Shown: positions 1 to 6,273 of the stretch, piece after piece
Layout of the letters: each line of letters starts with the position of its first letter
Position numbering within the stretch: position 1 is the stretch's first letter
DNA from: an uncultured Eubacterium sp.
GTDB taxonomy: Bacteria; Bacillota; Clostridia; Lachnospirales; Lachnospiraceae
Assembly: GCA_900545725.1 (NCBI GenBank)
Contig: URAI01000093.1
Coordinates: 1 to 9,418 of the forward strand
Reading direction: 5' to 3'
DNA length: 9,418 nt
Translations under genes and position numbers: made by a program
Notes under the pieces: model-generated
What the model saw: only the letters and a program-made list of their open reading frames with translations
Told to the model about the DNA's origin: nothing
Databases searched by the model: none

Positions 1-287
1 TGTGGTGCACAGATTTCATTTTCCATCTTCATAGCTTCAAGGACAACTAACACGTCACCCTTCTTTACTGCTGCGCCTGCTGCTGCATTAACCTTTAAAA
101 TCTTTCCCTGCATTGGTGCATTAACCTTAACAGCCCCCTGTGCTCCTGCTGGTGCTGTTGCCTTTGGTGCAGCCTTTGGAGCTGCCTTTTTTACTGGTGC
201 AGTTGTCTGTGCTGCGCCTGTTCCTGTTCCTTCTTCTACTGTTACATCATATACATTACCATTAACAGTGATTGTATAATTCTTCAT
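1..287 (-). CDS. Biotin carboxyl carrier protein of a Na+-pumping decarboxylase (3' end outside window)
   Basis: This is the N-terminal 95 residues of a biotinyl (biotin/lipoyl attachment) protein; the C-terminus lies beyond the left edge. It starts MKNYTITVNGNVYDV, as is usual for small carrier subunits of OadA/MmdC/GcdC type. An Ala/Pro/Lys-rich flexible linker follows (about residues 25-52), then the biotinyl domain. The biotinylation motif EAMKM is at residues 84-88, so Lys87 would carry biotin. A ribosome binding site GGAGG lies just upstream (GGAGGAAT at 291-298). The linker is expected to swing carboxybiotin between the soluble carboxyltransferase and the membrane decarboxylase. It follows the OadG-like gene by 24 bases, so it is the third gene of the operon. 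Known for the family: carries the carboxyl group as N-carboxybiotin. Inferred: serves the carboxyltransferase encoded at 1168-2613. Confidence 0.93.
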   Translation of the reverse strand, partial: MKNYTITVNGNVYDVTVEEGTGTGAAQTTAPVKKAAPKAAPKATAPAGAQGAVKVNAPMQGKILKVNAAAGAAVKKGDVLVVLEAMKMENEICAP

Positions 288-311
288 AATATTCCTCCAT
301 TTTTAACCATA

Positions 312-1148
312 TTATCTTTTCCAGTTGTTTGTCTTATTAACTTTTCTGATTGAACGTACAACAAGCCCATCTGCTGATGTATTCTCAGATGCTGCAATAG
401 CTGCTGTAATAACTGCTACAAGTTCAAGATCATCAACCTCATCATCATTATTCTCTTCAACCTCAGCTACTGCCGCCTGCTGTGGCTGTGCCTGTGTCTG
501 AGCAGTTGTCTCTTCTTTCTTTGCACCAATCTTATTAACATGCTTAAGAAGAGAAATAATAAATGAAATAAATATTAAAACAATAAATACAGTACCCATA
601 CCGATTACAGTATTAAGTAATGCTTTTTCCACCTTTTCTCCAGTTGTATATACCGGATTAATAGCACCGCTTGTAAGATTAACATCATCATCCATTACGA
701 AACTGAATGTACAGTTTCTCTTTTCAAATGTAGTATCTACATTAACGGTACATAACTCACCTGTAGTATCACTTATAGTAATACTGACATCATTAATTGA
801 CACCAGAGAACCTAAGTCTTTTCTTGACTTAGTCCAGCCGTTATAAAACTCAACAGTCTTATTAGTCATTCCCTTGCTGTTTACTTTGTAATCAACACCT
901 GAAATATTATCCAAGGTTATAGCATTCTCAGCATCTGATTTAATCTGGTCATCTGATGAATGATTGAGATAAATAATCATATCATTGGCCCATATTGCAA
1001 GATTGCGCTGATTTTCAACTACCTCCTGCTTCTTGATGCTTTCCTTAGCACTATTATTAGAAATAGTATCCGTACATGCTGTCATACAAAATACACTGGC
1101 TAAAATACAGAACAATAATAAGAACTTTTTAAAATTAGTTTTCTTCAT
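312..1148 (-). CDS. OadG-type subunit of sodium-pumping decarboxylase with lipoprotein-like N-terminal domain
   Basis: A 278-residue protein, far longer than a plain OadG/MmdD subunit (roughly 80-130 residues). Residues 1-24 form a signal peptide that ends in MTAC, so Cys25 may be a lipoprotein attachment site, although Met at -3 is not the classical lipobox residue. Residues 40-165 form an extracytoplasmic domain resembling DUF3887-like modules (low certainty). One membrane span lies at about 176-203, followed by a Gln/Ala/Glu-rich cytoplasmic linker (about 208-238). The C-terminal part contains LELVAVITAAIAAS and GLVVRSIRKV, the conserved tail of the OadG family, which in homologues contacts the carboxyltransferase and holds the complex together. 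The start is supported by a GAGG site about 6 bases upstream. It begins 19 bases after the carboxyltransferase stop. Family assignment rests on the span plus the C-terminal motif; the role of the outer domain is unknown. Confidence 0.88.
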   Translation of the reverse strand: MKKTNFKKFLLLFCILASVFCMTACTDTISNNSAKESIKKQEVVENQRNLAIWANDMIIYLNHSSDDQIKSDAENAITLDNISGVDYKVNSKGMTNKTVEFYNGWTKSRKDLGSLVSINDVSITISDTTGELCTVNVDTTFEKRNCTFSFVMDDDVNLTSGAINPVYTTGEKVEKALLNTVIGMGTVFIVLIFISFIISLLKHVNKIGAKKEETTAQTQAQPQQAAVAEVEENNDDEVDDLELVAVITAAIAASENTSADGLVVRSIRKVNKTNNWKR

Positions 1149-1167
1149 ATTGCCTCACCTCATAATA

Positions 1168-2613
1168 TTAGACCGTTCCGTTTTTCTTAATCGGACGTTC
1201 CTCTCTTTTTGTATACAACATCTGGAATGCTGCTGCTACATACTTTCTTGTATCTTCCGGATTAATTACAGTATCAACATATCCTCTTGCTGCTGCTGAT
1301 TCAACACTTGACTGTAACTGTGCATATTCCGCTGCCTTTGCAGAAACTGTCGCTGCTGCATCCTCTGATGCGCTAATCTCATCAGCATACATTATCTTTG
1401 CTGCAAGTGAAGCATCCATCATACCGATTGAAGCTGTTGGCCATGCATAAGTCATATCAGCACCAACTGATTTAGAATTCATAGTCACATATGCACTTCC
1501 ATAAGCCTCTCCTACGATTACATTAACCTTAGGTACGGTTGCATTGGCAAATGCATATGTAAGCTTTGCTGCTGCCTTTGCAATATGCTTTTCAGATTCC
1601 ACTGTTGCCTCAAAGCCCTTTACATTAGTTAATGTAAGCACAGGAATCTCGAATGCATTACAGAAATTAACAAATTCAGCCGCCTTAGCTGCACCGTCTA
1701 CTGTAAGAACTGCATCATATTCTTCTGCCTTTTCCCCATTATCATCAAAAATGGCTGTTCTGTTAGCTACTGCACCGATTGTAACACCGTCTATCTTTAA
1801 AAAACCTGTAACCATATTCTTAGCATATGCTTCCTTAACTTCCATAAATAAGCCATCATCTGCTATATCTGAAAGAGCAAGTGCAGCATCTGTTATCTCA
1901 GCACTAAGATCATTACATACTCTGTTAAGGTCATCCTGACATTCTGCTTCTGCCACATCCTCATTATTAGAAGGAAGGAATGATATTAACTGTCTGATTC
2001 CATTAGCTAAACTTTCTTCATCGCCTGTAAAATCTGCCACACCGGCTTCTGCCTGGAACTTAGCACTTGAAGTATCAGGCTTTGAGGCATATGTACCATC
2101 TAATGCATTAGTTGTATTAACAAATAACTTACCCTTTTCTTCAACGAAAGTAAAATCAGAAATTGCTGTAAGTACAGCAAGACCACCACCACAATTACCA
2201 TAAACTGCTGTAATCTGTGGAATAACACCTGATGCAAGAGACATCTTATTATAGATCTCTCCAAATCCATTAAGTGCGTCCGTAGCTTCCTGAAGTCTTA
2301 ACCCTGCACAATCAATAAGACCAATAACAGGCGCTCCCATCTTCATTGCCAGATCATAAAGACCTGTAATCTTCTTAGCATGCATCTCACCAATTGAACC
2401 GTTCATCACTGTTGCATCCTGGCTGTATACATACACAAGATTCCCATTAATTACTCCGTAACCGGTTATTACTCCGTCAGCGAGAGTATCTTTTTCCTGA
2501 ATATTAAAATTAGTTGCTCTGGCCTTTACACCGGCACCAATTTCAACAAAACTGTTGTCATCAAGTATAGCTTCTATTCTATTTCTTGCTGACACCTGTG
2601 TCGCTTCACTCAT
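1168..2613 (-). CDS. Biotin-dependent carboxyltransferase subunit (MmdA/PccB-like), divergent
   Basis: A 481-residue protein with both crotonase-fold halves of the acyl-CoA carboxyltransferase family. The N-terminal half has the equivalent of the family's DSGGARLQEG (here DCAGLRLQEA, 101-110) and of its oxyanion-hole loop (GNCGGGLAV, 139-147). The C-terminal half has HIAKAAAKLTYAFANATVPKV (343-363), YGSAYVTMNSK (371-381) and YAWPTASIGMM (389-399). The last is the typical YAWPTAEIAVM region of methylmalonyl-CoA and propionyl-CoA enzymes. In decarboxylase complexes this subunit moves the carboxyl group from the substrate to biotin on the carrier protein. The protein is somewhat shorter than the usual 510-520 residues, and several active-site residues differ (YGSAY for YGGAY, NVKGF for DVPGF), so I do not name the substrate. 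Start: GGAGG lies 8 bases upstream. It is the first gene of the operon, followed by the OadG-like and carrier genes. Confidence 0.88.
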   Translation of the reverse strand: MSEATQVSARNRIEAILDDNSFVEIGAGVKARATNFNIQEKDTLADGVITGYGVINGNLVYVYSQDATVMNGSIGEMHAKKITGLYDLAMKMGAPVIGLIDCAGLRLQEATDALNGFGEIYNKMSLASGVIPQITAVYGNCGGGLAVLTAISDFTFVEEKGKLFVNTTNALDGTYASKPDTSSAKFQAEAGVADFTGDEESLANGIRQLISFLPSNNEDVAEAECQDDLNRVCNDLSAEITDAALALSDIADDGLFMEVKEAYAKNMVTGFLKIDGVTIGAVANRTAIFDDNGEKAEEYDAVLTVDGAAKAAEFVNFCNAFEIPVLTLTNVKGFEATVESEKHIAKAAAKLTYAFANATVPKVNVIVGEAYGSAYVTMNSKSVGADMTYAWPTASIGMMDASLAAKIMYADEISASEDAAATVSAKAAEYAQLQSSVESAAARGYVDTVINPEDTRKYVAAAFQMLYTKREERPIKKNGTV

Positions 2614-2669
2614 TCTCGTGACCTCCTATTGATTTTTTGTTTTTATATTATATAAAACAGCTATCGTTT

Positions 2670-2698
2670 ATTTTATAACAATTTATTCCAAAATTCAA
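2670..2698 (-). promoter_or_regulatory. Candidate sigma-A promoter for the carboxyltransferase operon
   Basis: Read on the minus strand, TTGAAT (2693-2698) is separated by 17 bases from TAAAAT (2670-2675). TATAAA, preceded by TG one base away, overlaps the -10. Predicted start of transcription is near 2663, which leaves a leader of about 50 bases before the ATG at 2613. The region is very AT-rich, so chance matches are common. Confidence 0.45.
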
Positions 2699-2752
2699 GC
2701 ATATCATTGTAACTTTTCCAATATATAACAGCTGATTTTTTTAGTTATATTA

Positions 2753-2780
2753 TACACTTTTTATATAAATACTAAGTGTA
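2753..2780. promoter_or_regulatory. Inverted repeat, possible operator upstream of carboxyltransferase operon
   Basis: Arms TACACTT (2753-2759) and AAGTGTA (2774-2780) are exact inverted copies separated by 14 bases. The left arm overlaps a minus-strand TATAAT (2749-2754). Directly adjoining it is a 10-base perfect palindrome, AAGACGTCTT (2780-2789). The arrangement is operator-like, but I recognise no known regulator site and find no good -35 for that TATAAT. Confidence 0.3.
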
Positions 2781-2869
2781 AGACGTCTTTAGAATAACTT
2801 TGTTAAATACTCTTTATATATTTTTTACTTTATTAATCATCATCATATTTTAACTTTATATATTCACAA

Positions 2870-3517
2870 TTAAGGGTTATCCCTTGTTTCAAATACTATG
2901 ACAATTCCATCTTCAACCCCTATATGTGCTGTCTCGTCCATTATTTCATTACTCTGACAAATACTAAGTCCCTGTTTTAAAGAATATCTTTTTAAAGGAT
3001 ACTTTACTCCGCTAAGCGTAAGACATACCTGCTCTGTATATGGCACAAATGATAAGTAATCACCATATTGTCTGTTCTTTTCTATGCTAAAATCCCTATC
3101 TGCAAGATATATCTTGTTATTTGCATCGTAAATTGCACATTGTATATCTTCATCTACTGCACATTTTAGTATCCCTATATTTGTAAGTGCATGGTCATAT
3201 CTCGTTCCTGTTGCCCCAATTATTGATATTGAATCCGGTCTTTTTTCAATCGCTTTAATCAGTGCAAGATGTGTATCTGTATAGTTTTTTTCAGGCGGAT
3301 ATGTCTTAGTTGTAGTATTTTTACTATATTTTTCAAACACATCCTTATCTACTGAATCATAATCTCCAAGTAAGAAATCGACATTGATATTAAGTCTGTC
3401 ACAATGCACCAGTCCACTGTCTGCTGCAATTACATAATCAAATATATGTTTTTTCAGCCACTCTTCTGCCCACATATAATCTACACTTCCACCTGTTACT
3501 ATAAGAATATTTTTCAC
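2870..3517 (-). CDS. thiN: Thiamine pyrophosphokinase
   Basis: Converts thiamine and ATP to thiamine diphosphate and AMP in the cytoplasm. With the start used here it has 215 residues, normal for the family. Motifs in order: AADSG (31-35), GDYDS (51-55, metal and phosphate binding), PPEKNYTDTHLAL (74-86) and GATGTRYDH (101-109), all hallmarks of bacterial thiamine pyrophosphokinases. The C-terminal half (about 125-215) is the beta-rich thiamine-binding domain. I chose the GTG at 3515-3517 as start. The in-frame ATG at 3527-3529 overlaps the GGAGG site (3523-3527), whereas GTG follows that site by 5 bases. The gene stands alone: 352 bases beyond the next minus-strand gene on its right side lies a plus-strand gene, and 256 bases separate it from the carboxyltransferase gene. 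No thiamine riboswitch motif is visible upstream. Confidence 0.93.
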   Translation of the reverse strand: MKNILIVTGGSVDYMWAEEWLKKHIFDYVIAADSGLVHCDRLNINVDFLLGDYDSVDKDVFEKYSKNTTTKTYPPEKNYTDTHLALIKAIEKRPDSISIIGATGTRYDHALTNIGILKCAVDEDIQCAIYDANNKIYLADRDFSIEKNRQYGDYLSFVPYTEQVCLTLSGVKYPLKRYSLKQGLSICQSNEIMDETAHIGVEDGIVIVFETRDNP

Positions 3518-3522
3518 ATTAA

Positions 3523-3527
3523 CCTCC
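3523..3527 (-). promoter_or_regulatory. Ribosome binding site that decides the thiN start
   Basis: GGAGG on the minus strand, with spacer TTAAT before GTG at 3515-3517. The upstream ATG shares a base with this site and so cannot be served by it. Confidence 0.75.
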
Positions 3528-3545
3528 ATTTTTGTTAAATTATGT

Positions 3546-3573
3546 ATTATAAAATATTGTAAAGTATATTATA
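3546..3573 (-). promoter_or_regulatory. Possible -10 elements for thiN
   Basis: Two exact minus-strand TATAAT hexamers occur, at 3568-3573 and 3546-3551. The upstream one gives a leader of about 45 bases. Neither has a convincing -35; the best for the upstream one is TTAATG at 3591-3596, at 17 bases. AT-rich background makes this weak. Confidence 0.25.
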
Positions 3574-3624
3574 CACATTTTTCCATACTCCATTAAAGAA
3601 TATTAATTTTTACCTGATAATATA

Positions 3625-3653
3625 TTGTCATGCAATATTTTATTTAATAAAAT
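3625..3653 (+). promoter_or_regulatory. Candidate sigma-A promoter for the 3765-4526 membrane protein gene
   Basis: TTGTCA (3625-3630), a 17-base spacer, then TAAAAT (3648-3653): one mismatch in each hexamer. Transcription would start near 3660, leaving a leader of about 105 bases. Further TATAAT sequences at 3681-3686 and 3688-3693 lack a -35. Confidence 0.5.
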
Positions 3654-3764
3654 TGTATAAAGCCTTAATTTTTTCACATTTATAATATATAATAATACAA
3701 AATACATTAAAAAGCTATTTTATGGTTATATTTTGCCATTTTAGCAGAATTGGAGAAGATTAAC

Positions 3765-4526
3765 ATGGATAATAACAACGAATTTAATACCAATGAAACA
3801 CTGCATGAAACGGGCAGTTCAGTGGTAAAGCCAGATGCAGATTTTGAATTTCTTGCATATCTTTCCAAGGACAAAGCCGACAGGCTCCTTGATTTTTTAA
3901 AGTTTTCAGGAATAGACAATGTCAATTCAGAATATGACAGGTTAAATGATTCTTATAATGTGGAAGTTATGTCAAAGGATTTTGAAAAAGCTTCTAATCT
4001 TTATCATATTTTTTCTGAAAATGAACTTGAAAACGAACAGCCGGCAGCTAATACCACAACAGCTAATTTATATGATTCATCGACTGACAAATATAAAGAC
4101 AACCTGTCATCGGCAATTACATTCTGTATATGCGGTACTATAGGAATCATCGTTCTGATTCTTAATAACGTCGGCATATTCAGCTTTATCAACACCAAAG
4201 GCTCATCGGGTATTCTGATGAATGTTGTTTTAGGTGCATTATTTATTGGATTTATTATAATAGGTATCCTTTCATTTAAATATTCCAAGAAAATAAAGTC
4301 AGCAGCAGAGAAGGAAAATGATATCAGTCAGAATATCAATGCATGGCTTGATAAAAATATAACCATAGATGATATAGAGAACTCTTACGATGCTGATATC
4401 CCTGAAGAAATGAAGTATTTCAGCCGCAGTGAATATCTTCATAAAGTAATACATAATAAATATCCCGACGTCGATGAAACAGTAACAGACTCAGTTGTTG
4501 ATACATATATCGAAAATAATTTTTAA
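3765..4526 (+). CDS. Two-pass membrane protein of unknown function with DUF2007-like N-terminal domain
   Basis: A 253-residue protein and the only clear plus-strand gene here. I do not recognise it firmly. Residues about 27-85 (EFLAYLSKDKADRLLDFLKF, then YNVEVMSKDFEKASNLYHIF) have the pattern of the small DUF2007/putative signal-transducing ferredoxin-like domain. That pattern is a strand, a helix that avoids the word 'self' of substrate, then strand and helix around a short turn; the match is by eye. A polar linker (85-115) is followed by two hydrophobic spans (about 117-140 and 149-170) and an acidic C-terminal region (176-253), so both ends probably face the cytoplasm. Start: ATG at 3765 has GGAGAA (3752-3757) 7 bases upstream. 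A TTG at 3750 in the same frame overlaps this site and is rejected. It is divergent from thiN and convergent with nfnB. Function unknown. Confidence 0.8.
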   Translation: MDNNNEFNTNETLHETGSSVVKPDADFEFLAYLSKDKADRLLDFLKFSGIDNVNSEYDRLNDSYNVEVMSKDFEKASNLYHIFSENELENEQPAANTTTANLYDSSTDKYKDNLSSAITFCICGTIGIIVLILNNVGIFSFINTKGSSGILMNVVLGALFIGFIIIGILSFKYSKKIKSAAEKENDISQNINAWLDKNITIDDIENSYDADIPEEMKYFSRSEYLHKVIHNKYPDVDETVTDSVVDTYIENNF

Positions 4527-4554
4527 GTATGCTTTGTCAATTTCTAAAAACTTC

Positions 4555-4572
4555 TATAAAACAACTTTTATA
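4555..4572 (+). other. Short AT hairpin after the plus-strand gene
   Basis: Perfect arms TATAAAA (4555-4561) and TTTTATA (4566-4572) with loop CAAC, 28 bases after the stop codon. There is no run of T after it, so it is a poor terminator by itself; it may protect the 3' end of the mRNA or be chance in AT-rich DNA. Confidence 0.3.
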
Positions 4573-4581
4573 AGGCATATG

Positions 4582-4590
4582 TGTTATAAT
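4582..4590 (+). promoter_or_regulatory. Possible extended -10 promoter ahead of the large hairpin
   Basis: TG-T-TATAAT, an exact extended -10, on the plus strand. No -35 is visible. If active, transcription would start near 4597 and run through the hairpin at 4622-4706, giving a transcript of about 110 bases. Confidence 0.25.
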
Positions 4591-4621
4591 TTTATATAAC
4601 CTGCTCTATATTCTAAGATAT

Positions 4622-4706
4622 AATAAAACAGCCTTATCATATACAACATGAAATATGTAGGATAAATTATACATTATTTCCTTGTAAATGATAAGGCTGT
4701 TTTATT
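4622..4706. repeat. Large imperfect hairpin between convergent genes (bidirectional terminator or small repeat element)
   Basis: The outer arms are 19 bases and exact: AATAAAACAGCCTTATCAT (4622-4640) against its reverse complement at 4688-4706. The apparent 47-base loop folds further: TACAA (4642-4646) with TTGTA (4682-4686), GAAAT (4650-4654) with ATTTC (4676-4680), and ATGTA (4655-4659) with TACAT (4670-4674). This leaves a 10-base loop and only small mismatches or bulges. On either strand the stem ends in a T-rich stretch (CTGTTTTATT), which suits a bidirectional terminator for the gene ending at 4526 and for nfnB ending at 4835. It is much longer than a normal terminator, so a MITE-like or repeat-derived element is possible. 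No flanking target duplication is clear, and no second copy is in the window. Confidence 0.7.
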
Positions 4707-4754
4707 GTTATATACGTTTAAGATATATTCAAAATTCAGTATTCACCTGTGAAT

Positions 4755-4806
4755 CCGGCTGCGAACATTTAGCAGCACTGCTGACATTTTCATATCAGCA
4801 GCCCGG
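4755..4806 (-). other. Structured patch downstream of nfnB with competing stems
   Basis: CCGGCTGC (4755-4762) can pair with GCAGCCCGG (4798-4806) with one bulged C. Alternatively CTGCTGA (4778-4784) pairs exactly with TCAGCAG (4795-4801). The two stems share bases and exclude each other. A small palindrome, ATTCAC-CT-GTGAAT (4741-4754), adjoins it. The patch is visibly richer in G and C than its surroundings. On the nfnB strand no run of T follows, so it is not a classical terminator; it may be a 3'-UTR structure. Confidence 0.35.
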
Positions 4807-4834
4807 CAATCCTAGCACAACGTATCCTTTGATA

Positions 4835-6220
4835 TTACTTATTTGAAAGGTATTCATCAATACCTCTTGCACCTGCTTTACCTGCACCCATGGCAAGAAT
4901 AACTGTGGCAGCACCTGTAACTGCATCACCACCGGCATAAACGCCTTCCTTTGTTGTCTTTCCTGTTTCTTCTTCTGCGATAATACACTGTCTCTTATTT
5001 ACATCAAGTCCCTTAGTTGTTGAATGGATTAATGGGTTAGGTGATGTACCAAGTGACATAATAACTGCATCAAGATCCATAACAAATTCAGAACCTTCTA
5101 TTTCAACAGGTCTTCTTCTTCCTGAAGCATCAGGCTCACCAAGTTCCATCTTTACACACTTAATTCCATTTACCCATCCTTTTTCATCGACCATAATCTC
5201 TGTTGGATTAGTAAGAAGATCAAATATAATACCCTCTTCTTTAGCATGATGTACTTCTTCTGCTCTTGCAGGAAGCTCTGCTTCACTTCTTCTATATACA
5301 ACATGAACCTCTGCACCAAGTCTTAAAGCAGTTCTTGCAGCATCCATGGCAACGTTACCGCCACCTACTACAGCAACTTTCTTAAATCTTGCAATTGGAG
5401 TATCATAATCTTCTCTGAACGCCTTCATCAGATTGCTTCTTGTAAGATATTCATTAGCTGAGAATACGCCATTAGCATTCTCACCAGGGATACCCATGAA
5501 TCTTGGAAGACCTGCACCTGAACCGATAAATACAGCATCAAAGCCTTCTTCATCAATAAGCTGGTCGATTGTCATTGACTTACCAATAACAACATTTGTT
5601 TCAATCTTAACACCAAGACTCTTAACATTCTCAATCTCACTTGCAACAACTGTTGACTTAGGAAGACGGAATTCAGGAATACCATATACAAGTACACCAC
5701 CAGGTTCATGTAAAGCTTCAAAAATTGTCACATCATATCCCATCTTTGCAAGGTCTCCTGCACATGTAAGACCTGAAGGACCCGAACCAATTACAGCAAC
5801 TTTCTTGCCATTAGACTCTGCTGATTTTTCCGGCTTGATATTATTTTCTCTTGCCCAGTCAGCAACAAATCTTTCAAGCTTACCAATTGATACAGCCTCG
5901 CCCTTAATTCCTCTGATACACTTACCTTCGCACTGACTCTCCTGTGGACAGACACGACCACATACAGCAGGAAGTGCTGATGACTTACCAATTGTCTTAT
6001 AAGCCTCTGCAAAATTCTTTTCCTTAACATTATGTATAAATTCAGGAATATTTATTGATACAGGACATCCCTTAACACACTGTGCATTCTTACAATTAAG
6101 ACATCTTGTAGCTTCTTCAACTGCCTCTTCTTCATTATATCCCAGACATACTTCATCAAAATTCTTATTTCTTACATCTGGAGCCTGCTCTCTGACTGGC
6201 ACTTTTTTCATTACGTCCAT
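4835..6220 (-). CDS. nfnB: NfnB, large subunit of electron-bifurcating ferredoxin:NADP+ oxidoreductase
   Basis: A 461-residue flavoprotein of the glutamate-synthase small-subunit family. It has two ferredoxin-like cysteine groups near the N-terminus (Cys40, 43, 48, 52 and Cys87, 91, 97, 101) for two [4Fe-4S] clusters. Next are the FAD-binding GSGPSG (145-150) and the NADP(H)-binding VGGGNVAMDAAR (285-296), with YRR (309-311) just after it. The C-terminal FAD segment is GVYAGGDAVTGAATVILAMGAG. On its own it could be read as GltA/GltD, but the adjacent gene is NfnA-like and no large glutamate synthase subunit is present. NfnAB couples NADH and reduced ferredoxin oxidation to NADP+ reduction by flavin bifurcation in the cytoplasm. 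The start was moved to the ATG at 6218-6220, because the first in-frame ATG (6233-6235) overlaps GGAGG. It lies 53 bases after nfnA. Confidence 0.93.
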   Translation of the reverse strand: MDVMKKVPVREQAPDVRNKNFDEVCLGYNEEEAVEEATRCLNCKNAQCVKGCPVSINIPEFIHNVKEKNFAEAYKTIGKSSALPAVCGRVCPQESQCEGKCIRGIKGEAVSIGKLERFVADWARENNIKPEKSAESNGKKVAVIGSGPSGLTCAGDLAKMGYDVTIFEALHEPGGVLVYGIPEFRLPKSTVVASEIENVKSLGVKIETNVVIGKSMTIDQLIDEEGFDAVFIGSGAGLPRFMGIPGENANGVFSANEYLTRSNLMKAFREDYDTPIARFKKVAVVGGGNVAMDAARTALRLGAEVHVVYRRSEAELPARAEEVHHAKEEGIIFDLLTNPTEIMVDEKGWVNGIKCVKMELGEPDASGRRRPVEIEGSEFVMDLDAVIMSLGTSPNPLIHSTTKGLDVNKRQCIIAEEETGKTTKEGVYAGGDAVTGAATVILAMGAGKAGARGIDEYLSNK

Positions 6221-6228
6221 TTCATAAA

Positions 6229-6233
6229 CCTCC
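6229..6233 (-). promoter_or_regulatory. Ribosome binding site that decides the nfnB start
   Basis: GGAGG on the minus strand, 8 bases before the ATG at 6218-6220. The in-frame ATG at 6233-6235 overlaps it and is an unlikely start. Confidence 0.75.
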
Positions 6234-6273
6234 ATTGATTACTATATAGATTCATTTTAAAATTAATTAATGA

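Noticed and set aside
1544..1939. Plus-strand open frame of 131 codons
   Set aside because: It is antisense to the conserved carboxyltransferase coding region, with no ribosome binding site.
3530..3764. Thiamine pyrophosphate riboswitch upstream of thiN
   Set aside because: The conserved CTGAGA and related THI-box core sequences are not visible on the minus strand, and thiamine pyrophosphokinase genes often lack one.
4622..4706. Insertion sequence remnant
   Set aside because: No transposase fragment and no clear flanking target duplication; better described as a large hairpin.
5433..5936. Plus-strand open frame of 167 codons
   Set aside because: It is the complement of the conserved FAD-binding part of nfnB; the Ser/Pro-rich product has no recognisable motif.
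4835..6220. Glutamate synthase small subunit (GltD)
   Set aside because: Same flavoprotein family, but the neighbour is an NfnA-type reductase with an Asp-Cys3 iron-sulfur motif, and no large GltB subunit is present, so NfnB fits better.
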